From the NCBI RefSeq assembly GCF_000720725.1, contig NZ_JOCQ01000034.1:35763-99762 (forward strand): a stretch of DNA of 64,000 bases. The letters are read 5' to 3'. Origin of the DNA: Streptomyces rimosus subsp. rimosus. Its GTDB lineage: Bacteria > Actinomycetota > Actinomycetes > Streptomycetales > Streptomycetaceae. A program made the translations under genes and the position numbers. Below the pieces are notes generated by a model. The model did not search any database. It was given only the letters and a program-made list of their open reading frames with translations, and was not told the origin of the DNA. Below, one piece after another: positions 36,183-44,989 of the stretch (positions are counted from its first letter, which is position 1; each line of letters begins with the position of its first letter).

Positions 36183-36781
36183 CCCGGTGCGGTGTGTGGT
36201 GGTGGGCCAGGGCCCGCCGTCTGTGGGTCCTGGGCATGGCGCTGGCCGCCTTCGCCGCGCTGGTGGCTGCCACTCAGCAGGGTGTTGCGGTGCCCCTTCT
36301 GTCTCTCCTGTCCGCCGTATCGGTGCCCGTGCAGTTGCTGTTGTTCGCGCCGGTACCCGTCGTCGCGGCCCTGGGCTGGTGCCTCGACAACCGGCTGCCG
36401 GAAGCCGAGGCCATCGCGGTACGGTCGGTACGGCTGACCGATACGGCTCTGGCCGCTGCCACGGGCGTCGTGGCTGTGGCGGTCGCCGCGGTGCTCGCCG
36501 CGGCCGCTGATTCGGCGGCGGCCGTCGCCGCAGGCCGTGACACGTGCTTCCTGGTCGGCCTCATGCTGTGTCTGCGGCCCGTGCTCGGCCAGGGCGCCGT
36601 GATGACCGGGCCCGCCTGGCTGGCCGTCGTCGTCTTCTTCGGCTTCGCTCCCGACAGCGCTCTGTACCGCTGGACGATCGTCGGCCACCCCGCGACGTCG
36701 GTGCCCTCCCTGGCCGTCACCACACTGACCCTCGCCGCCGGCCTGGCCGTGCTGGCACGCTCGACCCGGAGGTCCTTATGA
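36179..36781 (+). CDS. Second membrane subunit of the ABC exporter (200 aa)
   Basis: Five or six hydrophobic helices (WVLGMALAAFAALVAATQQ; LLSLLSAVSVPVQLLLFAPVPVVAALGW; VVAVAVAAVLAAAADS; GPAWLAVVVFFGFAPD; TLTLAAGLAVLARS). Starts in an ATGA overlap with the first permease. The last sense codon is TTA (36776-36778), and TTATGA also creates the ATG of the ATPase, so bldA-dependent decoding could couple to ATPase translation. No family name is recognised. Confidence 0.82.
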   Translation: MTRCGVWWWARARRLWVLGMALAAFAALVAATQQGVAVPLLSLLSAVSVPVQLLLFAPVPVVAALGWCLDNRLPEAEAIAVRSVRLTDTALAAATGVVAVAVAAVLAAAADSAAAVAAGRDTCFLVGLMLCLRPVLGQGAVMTGPAWLAVVVFFGFAPDSALYRWTIVGHPATSVPSLAVTTLTLAAGLAVLARSTRRSL

Positions 36782-37530
36782 CCCTGGAACTGTCCGACTG
36801 CACCTACCGCTACGGCCGCCGTCGCCCACCAGTGCTGAACGGCCTCACCTACCGGCTCCCGGACGGCCTGACCGTGCTGCTCGGCGCCAACGGAGCAGGC
36901 AAGTCGACACTGTTGCGTCTCGCGGCTTCCGTCACCCGCCCGGAGAGCGGGAACGTGTCCCTCGACGGACTGCGCGCGGGGACCGCCGCCTACCGGCGAA
37001 CCGTCGCCTGGATGCCGCAGTCCATCACAGCGATGCACGGCCTGACCGCACGCGAACAGGTCGCCTACTGCGGCTGGCTCAAAGGCATGTCGAGCAGGAC
37101 CGCTTGGGGAAAGGCAGCCCAGGCACTGGATGCCGTCGGCTTGAGTGACCGGGCCGGCACGAAGACGACGGAGCTGTCGGGCGGCCAGCTCCGACGTCTC
37201 GGCGTGGCCGGGGCACTCGTCCACGACGCCCGCGTACTCCTCCTGGACGAGCCGACCGCCGGCATGGACCCGCGTCAGCGCCGCGTCTTCCGCGACCTGT
37301 TGAACCAGGTCACCCGCTCCGGTGTCCGCGTACTCATGTCCACTCACGACGTCGCCGACCTCGCCGAGGAAGCCGACCACGTCACCGTCCTGGTGCAAGG
37401 CGGTATCGCCCACAGCGGGCCCACCCGGGCGTTCCTCGCCCGCGCCCCGGCCGACACCCCGCCCGGGCGCGCCGCCGAAGCTGCCTATAGCGCCCTCGTG
37501 GAGGCCGCCAGCGGTGACATGTCACTGTGA
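36778..37530 (+). CDS. ABC transporter ATP-binding protein (250 aa)
   Basis: Complete nucleotide-binding domain: Walker A GANGAGKSTLLRLA, Q-loop WMPQSITAMHGLTAREQV, signature LSGGQLRRLGVAGALV, Walker B VLLLDEPTAGMDPRQRR, H-loop MSTHDVADLAEEAD. It is the ATPase of the preceding two membrane proteins, and its ATG overlaps the stop and the final TTA codon of 36179-36781. The set lacks a solute-binding protein, so export is likely. Confidence 0.93.
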   Translation: MTLELSDCTYRYGRRRPPVLNGLTYRLPDGLTVLLGANGAGKSTLLRLAASVTRPESGNVSLDGLRAGTAAYRRTVAWMPQSITAMHGLTAREQVAYCGWLKGMSSRTAWGKAAQALDAVGLSDRAGTKTTELSGGQLRRLGVAGALVHDARVLLLDEPTAGMDPRQRRVFRDLLNQVTRSGVRVLMSTHDVADLAEEADHVTVLVQGGIAHSGPTRAFLARAPADTPPGRAAEAAYSALVEAASGDMSL

Positions 37531-37566
37531 CGCATCACGAGGCACCCCGTCAGGGGATACCGCACG

Positions 37567-38574
37567 CTAGCCGTTGCTCGTACTCCGCACCGCCCCCACA
37601 CTCGCCAGCACCACCAGCCCGATCGCCACCATCTCCGCCCAGCCGAGCGACTGGTGCAGCACCAGGAACCCGGCGAGCGCGCCGGCGGCCGGCTCCAGGC
37701 TCATCATTACGGCGAAGCCGGAGGCCGGGAGCTTGCGGAGGGCGAGCAGTTCGAGGGTGTACGGCGTGACCGAGGACAGCAGCGCGACGGCGGCGCCCAG
37801 GCCGATCGTGACCGGGTCCAGCAGGGCCGTACCGGCGCTGGAGATGCCGATCGGCAGGCTCAGCAGCGCGGCCACCGACATGGCCAGGGCCAGGCCGTCC
37901 GCCTGCGGGAAGCGCTGGCCCGTACGGGACGAGAGCAGGATGTACGCGGCCCACAGCGCGCCCGCCGACAGGGCGAGCACGGCGCCGAGCGGGTCCAGCC
38001 CGTCGAAGCCCTCGCGGCCGAGCAGCACGACGCCGCCCAGCGCGAGCGCCGCCCACACCAGGCTCAGCGCCCGCCGGGAGGTGACCACCGAGAGGATCAG
38101 CGGGCCCATGAACTCCAGCGTGACGGCGGCGCCCAGCGGGATGCGGTCGATGGCCTCGTAGAAGAGCGAGTTCATGCCGACCAGGGCGACACCGAAGGCG
38201 ATGATCGTGGCCCAGTCGCCCCGCGAGTAGCCGCGCATCCTCGGGCGGCAGGCGATCATCAGGACGAGCGCGGCGACGACCAGGCGGAGCGTGACCACGC
38301 CGAGCGCACCAGCCCGCGGGAAGAGCAGCACCGCGACCGAGGCGCCGAACTGGAGCGAGATGATGCCGCCGATCACCAGCGCCACGGAGACCAGGCGCCC
38401 GCTCCCCGCCGCGTCCCGCTCCGCGGCGCGGACCTCCGGGGAGGCCGGGACCGGCTCGGGGACGGGGGGTACGGGCGGCAGGCCGGCGGCGGTGCCGCCG
38501 GACGGGCCGCCGGACGGGCCTTGTGCCTGGCCGGCGGGGAGCGGGGTGCTGGACTCGTGGTGCGACTCGTTCAC
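37567..38574 (-). CDS. DMT-family exporter, two EamA domains (335 aa)
   Basis: Drug/metabolite transporter with ten predicted helices in two EamA repeats (about 60-190 and 195-330), preceded by an unusual Pro/Gly-rich cytoplasmic tail of about 55 residues. Segments include LVSVALVIGGIISLQFGASVAVLLF, IIAFGVALVGMNSLFYEAIDRIPLGAAVTLEFMGPL and LVLHQSLGWAEMVAIGLVVLASVGAV. It is similar in outline to RhtA-type threonine/homoserine exporters. Divergent to a LysR regulator at 38644 that likely controls it. Confidence 0.88.
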   Translation of the reverse strand: MNESHHESSTPLPAGQAQGPSGGPSGGTAAGLPPVPPVPEPVPASPEVRAAERDAAGSGRLVSVALVIGGIISLQFGASVAVLLFPRAGALGVVTLRLVVAALVLMIACRPRMRGYSRGDWATIIAFGVALVGMNSLFYEAIDRIPLGAAVTLEFMGPLILSVVTSRRALSLVWAALALGGVVLLGREGFDGLDPLGAVLALSAGALWAAYILLSSRTGQRFPQADGLALAMSVAALLSLPIGISSAGTALLDPVTIGLGAAVALLSSVTPYTLELLALRKLPASGFAVMMSLEPAAGALAGFLVLHQSLGWAEMVAIGLVVLASVGAVRSTSNG

Positions 38575-38606
38575 ACGCCCACGCTACGGCCCGCCGTGCG
38601 CGCCGT

Positions 38607-38635
38607 GAAATGCGATTTCCACCTGCTGTTATGCT
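38607..38635. promoter_or_regulatory. LysR operator and promoter region
   Basis: GAAAT-GCG-ATTTC dyad (38607-38619) lies where the -35 box should be, and TATGCT (38630-38635) is an excellent -10, 8 nt before the ATG of the LysR gene. This implies autoregulation and an almost leaderless mRNA. Confidence 0.6.
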
Positions 38636-38643
38636 CCGCCCGC

Positions 38644-39504
38644 ATGACCATCGAGCTGCGGCACCTCCGCTGTTTTCTGGCCGTTGCCGACACGCTCAGC
38701 GTGACCCGCGCCGCGGAGCGGCTGCACCTCAGCCAGCCCGCCGTCTCCCGCGCCCTGCGGCAGCTGGAGCAGGAGACCGGCACCCGGCTCGCCGACCGGT
38801 CCACCCATCACCTGGAGCTGACGCCGGAGGGCCGCGCCTTCCGCGTACGGGCCCGGGCCGCCGTCACCGCCTTCGACGACGCCCTGGCCCACGCCCGCCC
38901 GGCGCCCCGGCCACTGCTCCTCGGCCATGCCTGGTCCGCCGCCGGCCCGTACACCACGCCCCTGCTGCGCCGCTGGCACGAGCGGCACCCCGGCACCGCG
39001 CTGGAGCTGCGCCGGATCGACGACCGCACGGCGGGTCTGCTGCGCGGGGACGTGGACGCGGCGCTGCTGCGCGGCGAGCTCCGGGAGGAGGGCCTGGTGG
39101 CCGACCGGCTCGGCACCGAGCCGCGGGTGGCGGCCCTGCCCGCCGACGAACCACTGGCCCGGCGCCGCTCACTGACCCTCGCGGACCTCGCCGGGCGCAC
39201 CCTCGCGCTCAACACCGTCTCCGGCGTCACCACCCCGGACCTGTGGCCGGCGGACGCGCGGCCCGCCGCGACCGTGCCGATCACCAACACCGACGACTGG
39301 CTGGCCGCCATCGCCGCCGGCCGCTGCTTCGGCGTCACCTCCTCGGCCACCGCGGAGGTGCATCCGCACCACGGCGTGCGGTACGTCCCCCTCCGCGGCG
39401 CCCCGGCCGTCGCCGTGCACCTCGTCCGCCGCGCGGGACCGGGACACCCGGCCGTACCCGACCTGGTGGCGCTGGCGCACGAGGTCTTCGGTGAGGCGCC
39501 GTGA
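38644..39504 (+). CDS. LysR-family transcriptional regulator (286 aa)
   Basis: N-terminal HTH (MTIELRHLRCFLAVADTLSVTRAAERLHLSQPAVSRALRQLEQETG) and a LysR substrate-binding domain to the C terminus (ALELRRIDDRTAGLLRGDVDAALLRGELR; WLAAIAAGRCFGVTSSATAEV). Expressed divergently from the DMT exporter. The inducer is unknown; amino-acid analogues are common inducers for such pairs. Its stop lies 9 nt from the convergent FAD/Fe-S oxidase. Confidence 0.92.
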   Translation: MTIELRHLRCFLAVADTLSVTRAAERLHLSQPAVSRALRQLEQETGTRLADRSTHHLELTPEGRAFRVRARAAVTAFDDALAHARPAPRPLLLGHAWSAAGPYTTPLLRRWHERHPGTALELRRIDDRTAGLLRGDVDAALLRGELREEGLVADRLGTEPRVAALPADEPLARRRSLTLADLAGRTLALNTVSGVTTPDLWPADARPAATVPITNTDDWLAAIAAGRCFGVTSSATAEVHPHHGVRYVPLRGAPAVAVHLVRRAGPGHPAVPDLVALAHEVFGEAP

Positions 39505-39513
39505 GCGCCCGCC

Positions 39514-42408
39514 TCACCCCTCGCCCGGCAGCGCCTCGGCCGGGCCTTCCGCCAGTGCTTCGGCCAGGACCTCGGCCAGGTGCCGGGCCCGCCGGTCGGT
39601 GAGCTGGCCGATCTGAGTACGGCAGGAGAAGCCGTCCGCGAGCACCTCCGTGCCGGGCGCCGCTTCCCGTACGGACGGCAGGAGCTGTTCTTCCGCGCAG
39701 GCCACGGACACCTCGTAGTGGCCGCGTTCGAAGCCGAAGTTCCCGGCCAGGCCGCAGCAGCCACCGCTGAGGCCGCCCGCCAGCCCGGCCCGCTCGCGCA
39801 GGCGCTGTTCGGCCGCCTCGCCCAGGACGGCGTGCTGGTGGCAGTGGGTCTGGCCGACGGCCGGGCGGTCGAGGCGCGGGGGCTCCCAGTCGGGCGCCCG
39901 CTCTTCCAGGGTCTGCGCGAAGGTGCGTACGGAGGCGGCCAGCCGCGCCGCGCGCGGGTCGTCGGGCAGCAGCTCGGGCAGGTCGGTGCGCAGGGCCGCC
40001 GCGCAGCTCGGTTCGAGGACGGTCAGCGGGGTGCCGTCGGTGAGCAGCGGGTCGAGCGCGTCCACCGTACGGCGCATGACCGTGCGCGCCTGGTCGAGCT
40101 GGCCGGTGGAGACGTAGGTCAGGCCGCAGCACAGGGGGCGGCGGCGCTGCGCCGAAGGCAGGCGGACGGCCAGCCCGGCGGCCTCCAGGACGTGGACGGC
40201 GGCGCGGCCGACCTCGGGTGCGAGGTAGTTGGTGAAGGTGTCCGGCCACAGCAGGAGCGCCGGTCCTGCCGGGGCCGGTGCGGGCGTCCGCTTCGCCCAC
40301 CACCGTACGAACGGCTCGGTGGCCAGCTCCGGGATCGGCCGCTGCGGCGCGATGCCGCCGAGGCGCTTGGCCGCGCCCGCCAGCGGGGTCCGGGCCAGCG
40401 CGTTGAGCAGCGGCGCGACCGGGGCCGCGGTGCGCAGCCAGCGCGGCAGGCGGCCCATCGAGTAGTGCGCGGCGGGGCGCAGCCGCCCGGCGTAGTGGTG
40501 GTGCAGGAACTCGGCCTTGTACGTGGCCATGTCCACGCCCACCGGGCAGTCGCTGCGGCAGCCCTTGCAGGACAGGCACAGGTCCAGCGCGTCCCGTACC
40601 TCCTCGGAACGCCAGCCGTCGGTGACCACCTCGCCCGCCAGCATCTCGTGCAGCAGCCGGGCGCGCCCCCGGGTGGAGTGCCGCTCCTCGCCGGTGGCGC
40701 GGTACGACGGGCACATGACGGCCGAGGGGCCGGGGGCGGCGTTACGGCACTTGGCGACGCCGACGCAGCGGCGTACGGCCGCCGAGAAGTCACCGCCGTC
40801 GTGCGGATAGCCGAACTCCACGTCCACCGGGCGCTTCGGCAGCGGCGCGAAGCGCAGGTTGTCGTCCATCCGGTCCGGCCGGACGAGCATGCCGGGGTTC
40901 AGGCCGCCCGCCGGGTCCCACAGGTCCTTGAAACGGCCGAAGAGGCCGACCAGTTCGGGTCCGTACATCTTCGGCAGCAGTTCGGCGCGGGCCTGGCCGT
41001 CGCCGTGCTCGCCGGAGAGCGAGCCGCCGTGCGCCACGACCAGTTCCGCCAGGTCGCCGGAGAACTCCCGGAACCGGCGGACACCGGGCGCGGTCAACAG
41101 GTCGAAGTCGATACGGACGTGGATGCAGCCGTCGCCGAAGTGCCCGTACGGTGTGCCGCGCAGGCCGTGCTGGGACAGCAGGGAGCGGAAGTCGCGCAGG
41201 TAGGCGCCGAGGCGCGCGGGCGGCACCGCGCAGTCCTCCCAGCCCGGCCACGCCTCCGAACCGTCCGGCATCCGGGTCGCGGTGCCGGACGCGTCCTCGC
41301 GCACCCGCCACAGGGCGCGCTGCCGTGCCGGGTCGGTGACGACGGTGTGGTCGGTCGTGGCCGCGCCCGCGCCCCGGCACAGGTCCTCGGCGCGCGCCAG
41401 CGCCTCTCCCGGGTCGTCGCCGCCCATCTCGACGAACAGCCAGGCGCCGCCCTTGGGCAGGCCCGCCGCGCTGCCCACCAGGTCGGCGGCCATGCCCTCG
41501 ACGGTCAGCGGCTGGTACGGCAGCAGCGTGTGCGCCGCCTCGGCCGCCGCGCTCTCGTCCTCGTAGCCGAGTACCGCCAGCACCTTGGCGGCGGGCGGCC
41601 TGACCAGCGCAACCGTGGCCTCGGTCAGCACGCCGAGGGTGCCTTCGCTTCCGGTGAGCGCCCGCGCCAGGTCGGTGCCCTGCTCGGGGAGCAGGGCGTC
41701 CAGCGCGTAACCGGAGATGCGGCGCGGGAGGCCGGGGTAGCCGGTGCGCAGGAGGGCCAAGTCGCCGTTCACCAGCGTGCGTACGCCGTCCCGCAGCCGC
41801 CGCGGAAGCGCGTCCAGGGCCGCCGTCCCGCGCCCGGCGCGCAGCCGCTCGCCCCCGTACGTCAGCACCTCCAGCTCGCGCACGCTGTCGGCGGTGGTGC
41901 CCCAGGCCACCGAGTGCGAGCCGCAGGAGTTGTTGCCGATCATGCCGCCGAGGGTGCAGCGGCTGTGCGTGGACGGGTCCGGGCCGAAGGTCAGGCCGTG
42001 CGCGGCGGCCGCCGCCCGCAGGTCGTCGAGGACCACACCCGGCTGGACGACCGCCGTGGCGGCCTCGGGATCCAGCGTCACGATCCGCCGCAGATGCCGG
42101 GTGAAGTCCAGCACCACGCCGAGGCCGGTGGCCTGCCCGGCGATGCTCGTGCCACCGCCGCGCGGCACCACCGGCACGCCGCGCTCCCGGCACACCCGCA
42201 GCGCGGCGGCCACGTCCTCGGCGTCCCGTGGCGCGACCACCGCCTGTGGCACCCGGCGGTAGTTGGACGCGTCCATGGTCATCAGCGCCCGGTCCCCGGC
42301 GGCGGCCGAGACCTCGCCGCGCACCGCGTCCGCCAGCTCCCGGGCCAGCTCCCGGGCCAGTTCGCGCGTCCCGTCCCGCGCCCCGCGCGTCTCCGTACGA
42401 TCAGCCAT
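39514..42408 (-). CDS. FAD-linked oxidase fused to Fe-S/CCG domains, D-lactate/glycolate dehydrogenase-like (964 aa)
   Basis: GlcD-like half (residues about 45-490): FAD_binding_4 with VVPRGGGTSIAGQATGLGVVLDF, CTLGGMIGNNSCGSHSVAWG, GSEGTLGVLTEATVALVR and GEHGDGQARAELL. The GlpC/GlcF-like half follows: the 4Fe-4S motif CLSCKGCRSDCPVG at about residue 605, and two CCG repeats (RPLCCGLTYV, GGCCGLAGNFGFERG), which bind a non-canonical cluster. It resembles the single-chain D-lactate dehydrogenases of actinobacteria (Dld-type, membrane-associated via quinone). The start is MADRTETRGARD at 42408. No lactate permease is adjacent. Confidence 0.92.
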   Translation of the reverse strand: MADRTETRGARDGTRELARELARELADAVRGEVSAAAGDRALMTMDASNYRRVPQAVVAPRDAEDVAAALRVCRERGVPVVPRGGGTSIAGQATGLGVVLDFTRHLRRIVTLDPEAATAVVQPGVVLDDLRAAAAAHGLTFGPDPSTHSRCTLGGMIGNNSCGSHSVAWGTTADSVRELEVLTYGGERLRAGRGTAALDALPRRLRDGVRTLVNGDLALLRTGYPGLPRRISGYALDALLPEQGTDLARALTGSEGTLGVLTEATVALVRPPAAKVLAVLGYEDESAAAEAAHTLLPYQPLTVEGMAADLVGSAAGLPKGGAWLFVEMGGDDPGEALARAEDLCRGAGAATTDHTVVTDPARQRALWRVREDASGTATRMPDGSEAWPGWEDCAVPPARLGAYLRDFRSLLSQHGLRGTPYGHFGDGCIHVRIDFDLLTAPGVRRFREFSGDLAELVVAHGGSLSGEHGDGQARAELLPKMYGPELVGLFGRFKDLWDPAGGLNPGMLVRPDRMDDNLRFAPLPKRPVDVEFGYPHDGGDFSAAVRRCVGVAKCRNAAPGPSAVMCPSYRATGEERHSTRGRARLLHEMLAGEVVTDGWRSEEVRDALDLCLSCKGCRSDCPVGVDMATYKAEFLHHHYAGRLRPAAHYSMGRLPRWLRTAAPVAPLLNALARTPLAGAAKRLGGIAPQRPIPELATEPFVRWWAKRTPAPAPAGPALLLWPDTFTNYLAPEVGRAAVHVLEAAGLAVRLPSAQRRRPLCCGLTYVSTGQLDQARTVMRRTVDALDPLLTDGTPLTVLEPSCAAALRTDLPELLPDDPRAARLAASVRTFAQTLEERAPDWEPPRLDRPAVGQTHCHQHAVLGEAAEQRLRERAGLAGGLSGGCCGLAGNFGFERGHYEVSVACAEEQLLPSVREAAPGTEVLADGFSCRTQIGQLTDRRARHLAEVLAEALAEGPAEALPGEG

Positions 42409-42459
42409 GCCCCCAGCCTGCCCACTCGGCCGGGGGCGCTCCCCACCCGCTGCCCGCGA

Positions 42460-43818
42460 CTACGCCCGGAACACGTTCTCCGGGTCGTACGCGGCCTTGG
42501 CACCGGCCAGCCGCCGCCGCACCGGCTCCTCGTACGCGTCGGCCACCGCGTCACCGTGATCACCGAACAGGAAGTTGACGCTGCGGCCGACCGCCCAGGG
42601 CGCCAGCACCCCGCGGACCTCCGCGTGCAGCGCCCGGACGGCCGCCACATCCGTATCGTCCAGCAGTGACAGCAGGCGCACCAGGTAGCGTGCGTCCCGG
42701 TGGCCGACTGAGCCGCCGCCCTCCGCGAGCGCGCCACCGAGGTGGTTGAGCTGCACCACGGTCATCATCGGGGCGTCCGGGCCGGTCAGCGCGGCCACCG
42801 CGCGCAGCGCGTCCGCGTCCAGGCCGCTGAGCAGCACGCTGTCGCCGTCATAGGCGTGCGGCGTGGTGGGATCCTGGTGGATGGTCTGCGACTCGGTGTA
42901 CGGCATGTCGCGCAACGTGTCGGTCACCCGGGGCCCGACCGCGCGCAGCGGCGCGACCAGCCGCTCGCCGTCCTCCGCCGTACCCGTGTACGCGATCCGG
43001 ATGTGGGCGAGGTGGCGCCCGCGCAGATGGCCGGGCATCGCCGGCACGTCCGGGTACGCGATCAGCCCCATCGACGAGGTCAGCGTGGCGGGCAGGTCCT
43101 CGGTCCAGGCCAGGTACGCGGCCAGCGCCTCGTCCAGCAGGTCGGCGCCGAAGACCAGTTGCCCGCCGTACACCCGCGCCACCGGCACCAGCCCGAACTC
43201 CAGGCCGGTCACCACGCCCAGCCCGTGGCCGCCGCCGCGCAGCGCCCGGAACAGGTCCGGGTCGCGTGCCTCGGAAACCCGGCGCAGCTCCCCGTCGGCG
43301 GTGACCAGTTCCACCGCCCGGACGTGATCGGACGCGTATCCGAACTCCCGCCCCAGGATGCCCAGTCCGCCGCCGAGCGTGAACCCGGCGACGCTCACCC
43401 CGGGCGACGACCCGTGCACCGGCGCCAGCCCGTACGGCGCGGCTTCCTCGATCGCCTTGCCACAGAGCGCACCCGCACCGGCCCACGCGGTGCGGGCTTC
43501 CGCGTCGATGCGTACCTCGTCCATCCGGCGGGTGCTGATCAGCAAACCCCCGTCGGTCGCCGCCGCGAGGCCGTGCCCGGTCGACTGCACGGACACCGGC
43601 AGGCCGTGGGCACGGGCGTAGCACACCGCCGCCACGACATCGGCTGCCGAGGCCGCTCCGACGATCACCGACGGGCGGTGCCGGTACCCGGTCTGGTAGC
43701 CGGAGCGCTCCGCGTCGTAGCCGTCGTCTCCGGGGACGAGGACGACGCCGGTGACCTGGCCCGTCAGGTCGGCGAGGGTGGGGGAAGCTGCGGGAACGGT
43801 GTCCTGGGTGAAGTTCAT
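42460..43818 (-). CDS. FAD-binding oxidoreductase of the BBE/berberine-bridge family (452 aa)
   Basis: PCMH-type FAD domain (about 40-215): PSVIVGAASAADVVAAVCYARAHGLPVSVQSTGHGL, in which the His of GHG is the usual 8-alpha attachment site. The position of the second, Cys link of bicovalent enzymes reads GSSPGVSVAGFTLGGG, so a Ser replaces Cys and a mono-covalent FAD is likely. A BBE C-terminal strand (NFLFGDHGDAVADAYEEPVRRRL; AAYDPENVF) completes the family. ATG 43818 is preferred. Divergent to a WYL regulator. Confidence 0.9.
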   Translation of the reverse strand: MNFTQDTVPAASPTLADLTGQVTGVVLVPGDDGYDAERSGYQTGYRHRPSVIVGAASAADVVAAVCYARAHGLPVSVQSTGHGLAAATDGGLLISTRRMDEVRIDAEARTAWAGAGALCGKAIEEAAPYGLAPVHGSSPGVSVAGFTLGGGLGILGREFGYASDHVRAVELVTADGELRRVSEARDPDLFRALRGGGHGLGVVTGLEFGLVPVARVYGGQLVFGADLLDEALAAYLAWTEDLPATLTSSMGLIAYPDVPAMPGHLRGRHLAHIRIAYTGTAEDGERLVAPLRAVGPRVTDTLRDMPYTESQTIHQDPTTPHAYDGDSVLLSGLDADALRAVAALTGPDAPMMTVVQLNHLGGALAEGGGSVGHRDARYLVRLLSLLDDTDVAAVRALHAEVRGVLAPWAVGRSVNFLFGDHGDAVADAYEEPVRRRLAGAKAAYDPENVFRA

Positions 43819-43839
43819 GGCCGGGACTCTCCCGCGATA

Positions 43840-43860
43840 ACTTGACACTTTCCGTCAGGT
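43840..43860. promoter_or_regulatory. Operator candidate between FAD oxidoreductase and WYL genes
   Basis: ACTTGAC-ACTTTCC-GTCAGGT, arms 43840-43846 and 43854-43860 with one mismatch. It overlaps TTGACA (43842-43847) and lies 22 nt upstream of the oxidoreductase start. A repeated GGTTTTC(T/C)GCCGG follows toward the WYL gene. Confidence 0.6.
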
Positions 43861-43892
43861 TTTCTGCCGGGTTTTCCGGAAGACTGGACCGC

Positions 43893-44972
43893 GTGAAATC
43901 CGACCGCCTCCTCTCCATCCTGCTGCTCCTCCAAACCCGCGGCCGGGTCCCCGCCGCCGAGCTGGCCGAGCGGCTGGAGGTGTCCGTCCGGACGATCTAC
44001 CGCGACATCGAGTCGCTGTCCACGGCCGGGGTACCGGTGTACGCCGAGCGCGGGCGGCACGGCGGCATCGCGCTGCTGCCGGGATTCCGTACGGACGTGA
44101 CCGGGCTGACCACCGACGAGGCGCGGGCGCTGTTCGTGCTGGCCGCCGAGGGCGCGCACCAGGCGCTGGGGCTGGACGACGCGCTCGGGTCCGCGCTGCG
44201 CAAGGTGATGGCCGCGCTGCCCGCGCCGCACCGCCCTGCGGCCGAGCTGACCAGCCGCCGCATCCTGGTCGATCCCGGGCGCTGGCTGTCCGCGCCCCAG
44301 CCCGCGGTCGACCTGGACACGCTGCACACCGCGGTCTTCGCCGACCGGCGGCTGCGCATCCGCTACCGGCACAGCGGCGAGACCCGTACCCGTACGTACA
44401 CCGTCGATCCGTACGGGCTCGTCTCCAAGGCCGGGACCTGGTACCTCGTCGCCGACCGGCGGCGGCGCGCCCAGCTGTTCCGGGCCGACCGGGTGGCCGC
44501 GGCCACGATGCTCGACACGCCGGTGCGGCGCCGGGACGGCGTGGAGCTGGCGGACGCGTGGGAGGCGCTGCGGCGGCAGGTGGAGGACCGGCCGGCGGGG
44601 CTGCGGGTGACGGCGCGGGTGCTGCGGTCCCGGCTGGACCTGTTCGTACGGATCATGGGGCCCGCACTGGTGGAGCCGCCGCGCGACACCGGCGGTACGT
44701 GGGTGACGGTCGAACTGGCGCTGGAAGAACGGCGCGCGGTGCGCCAGCTGTTGCAGTTCGCCACGACGGTCGAGGTGCTGGGACCGGCGGAGGCGCGGGC
44801 GGAGCTGGCGCGGGCGGCGGCATCGGTGACCGGTCTGTATGCGGACGCCGGCCGGACGGAGAGCCATCAGGGGGCGGGCCGGGAAGCGGAGGCCCAGCAG
44901 GGGGACAGCGGTCCGGCAACGGTGTCCGATCCGTCTCACCCGGTGGACCCCGGTCCTGCGCCGGCCCCCTGA
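43893..44972 (+). CDS. HTH/WYL-domain transcriptional regulator (359 aa)
   Basis: DeoR-like wHTH (VKSDRLLSILLLLQTRGRVPAAELAERLEVSVRTIYRDIESLSTAGVPVYAERGRHGGIALL), then a WYL domain (about 140-215: LRIRYRHSGETRTRTYTVDPYGLVSKAGTWYLVAD) and a C-terminal WCX-like segment, followed by an unusual Glu/Pro/Gln-rich tail of about 40 residues. GTG 43893 matches the family N terminus. Controls the divergent FAD oxidoreductase with high probability. The stop lies 17 nt from serC. Confidence 0.9.
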   Translation: MKSDRLLSILLLLQTRGRVPAAELAERLEVSVRTIYRDIESLSTAGVPVYAERGRHGGIALLPGFRTDVTGLTTDEARALFVLAAEGAHQALGLDDALGSALRKVMAALPAPHRPAAELTSRRILVDPGRWLSAPQPAVDLDTLHTAVFADRRLRIRYRHSGETRTRTYTVDPYGLVSKAGTWYLVADRRRRAQLFRADRVAAATMLDTPVRRRDGVELADAWEALRRQVEDRPAGLRVTARVLRSRLDLFVRIMGPALVEPPRDTGGTWVTVELALEERRAVRQLLQFATTVEVLGPAEARAELARAAASVTGLYADAGRTESHQGAGREAEAQQGDSGPATVSDPSHPVDPGPAPAP

Positions 44973-44989
44973 CGGATTACGCTTCGCCC

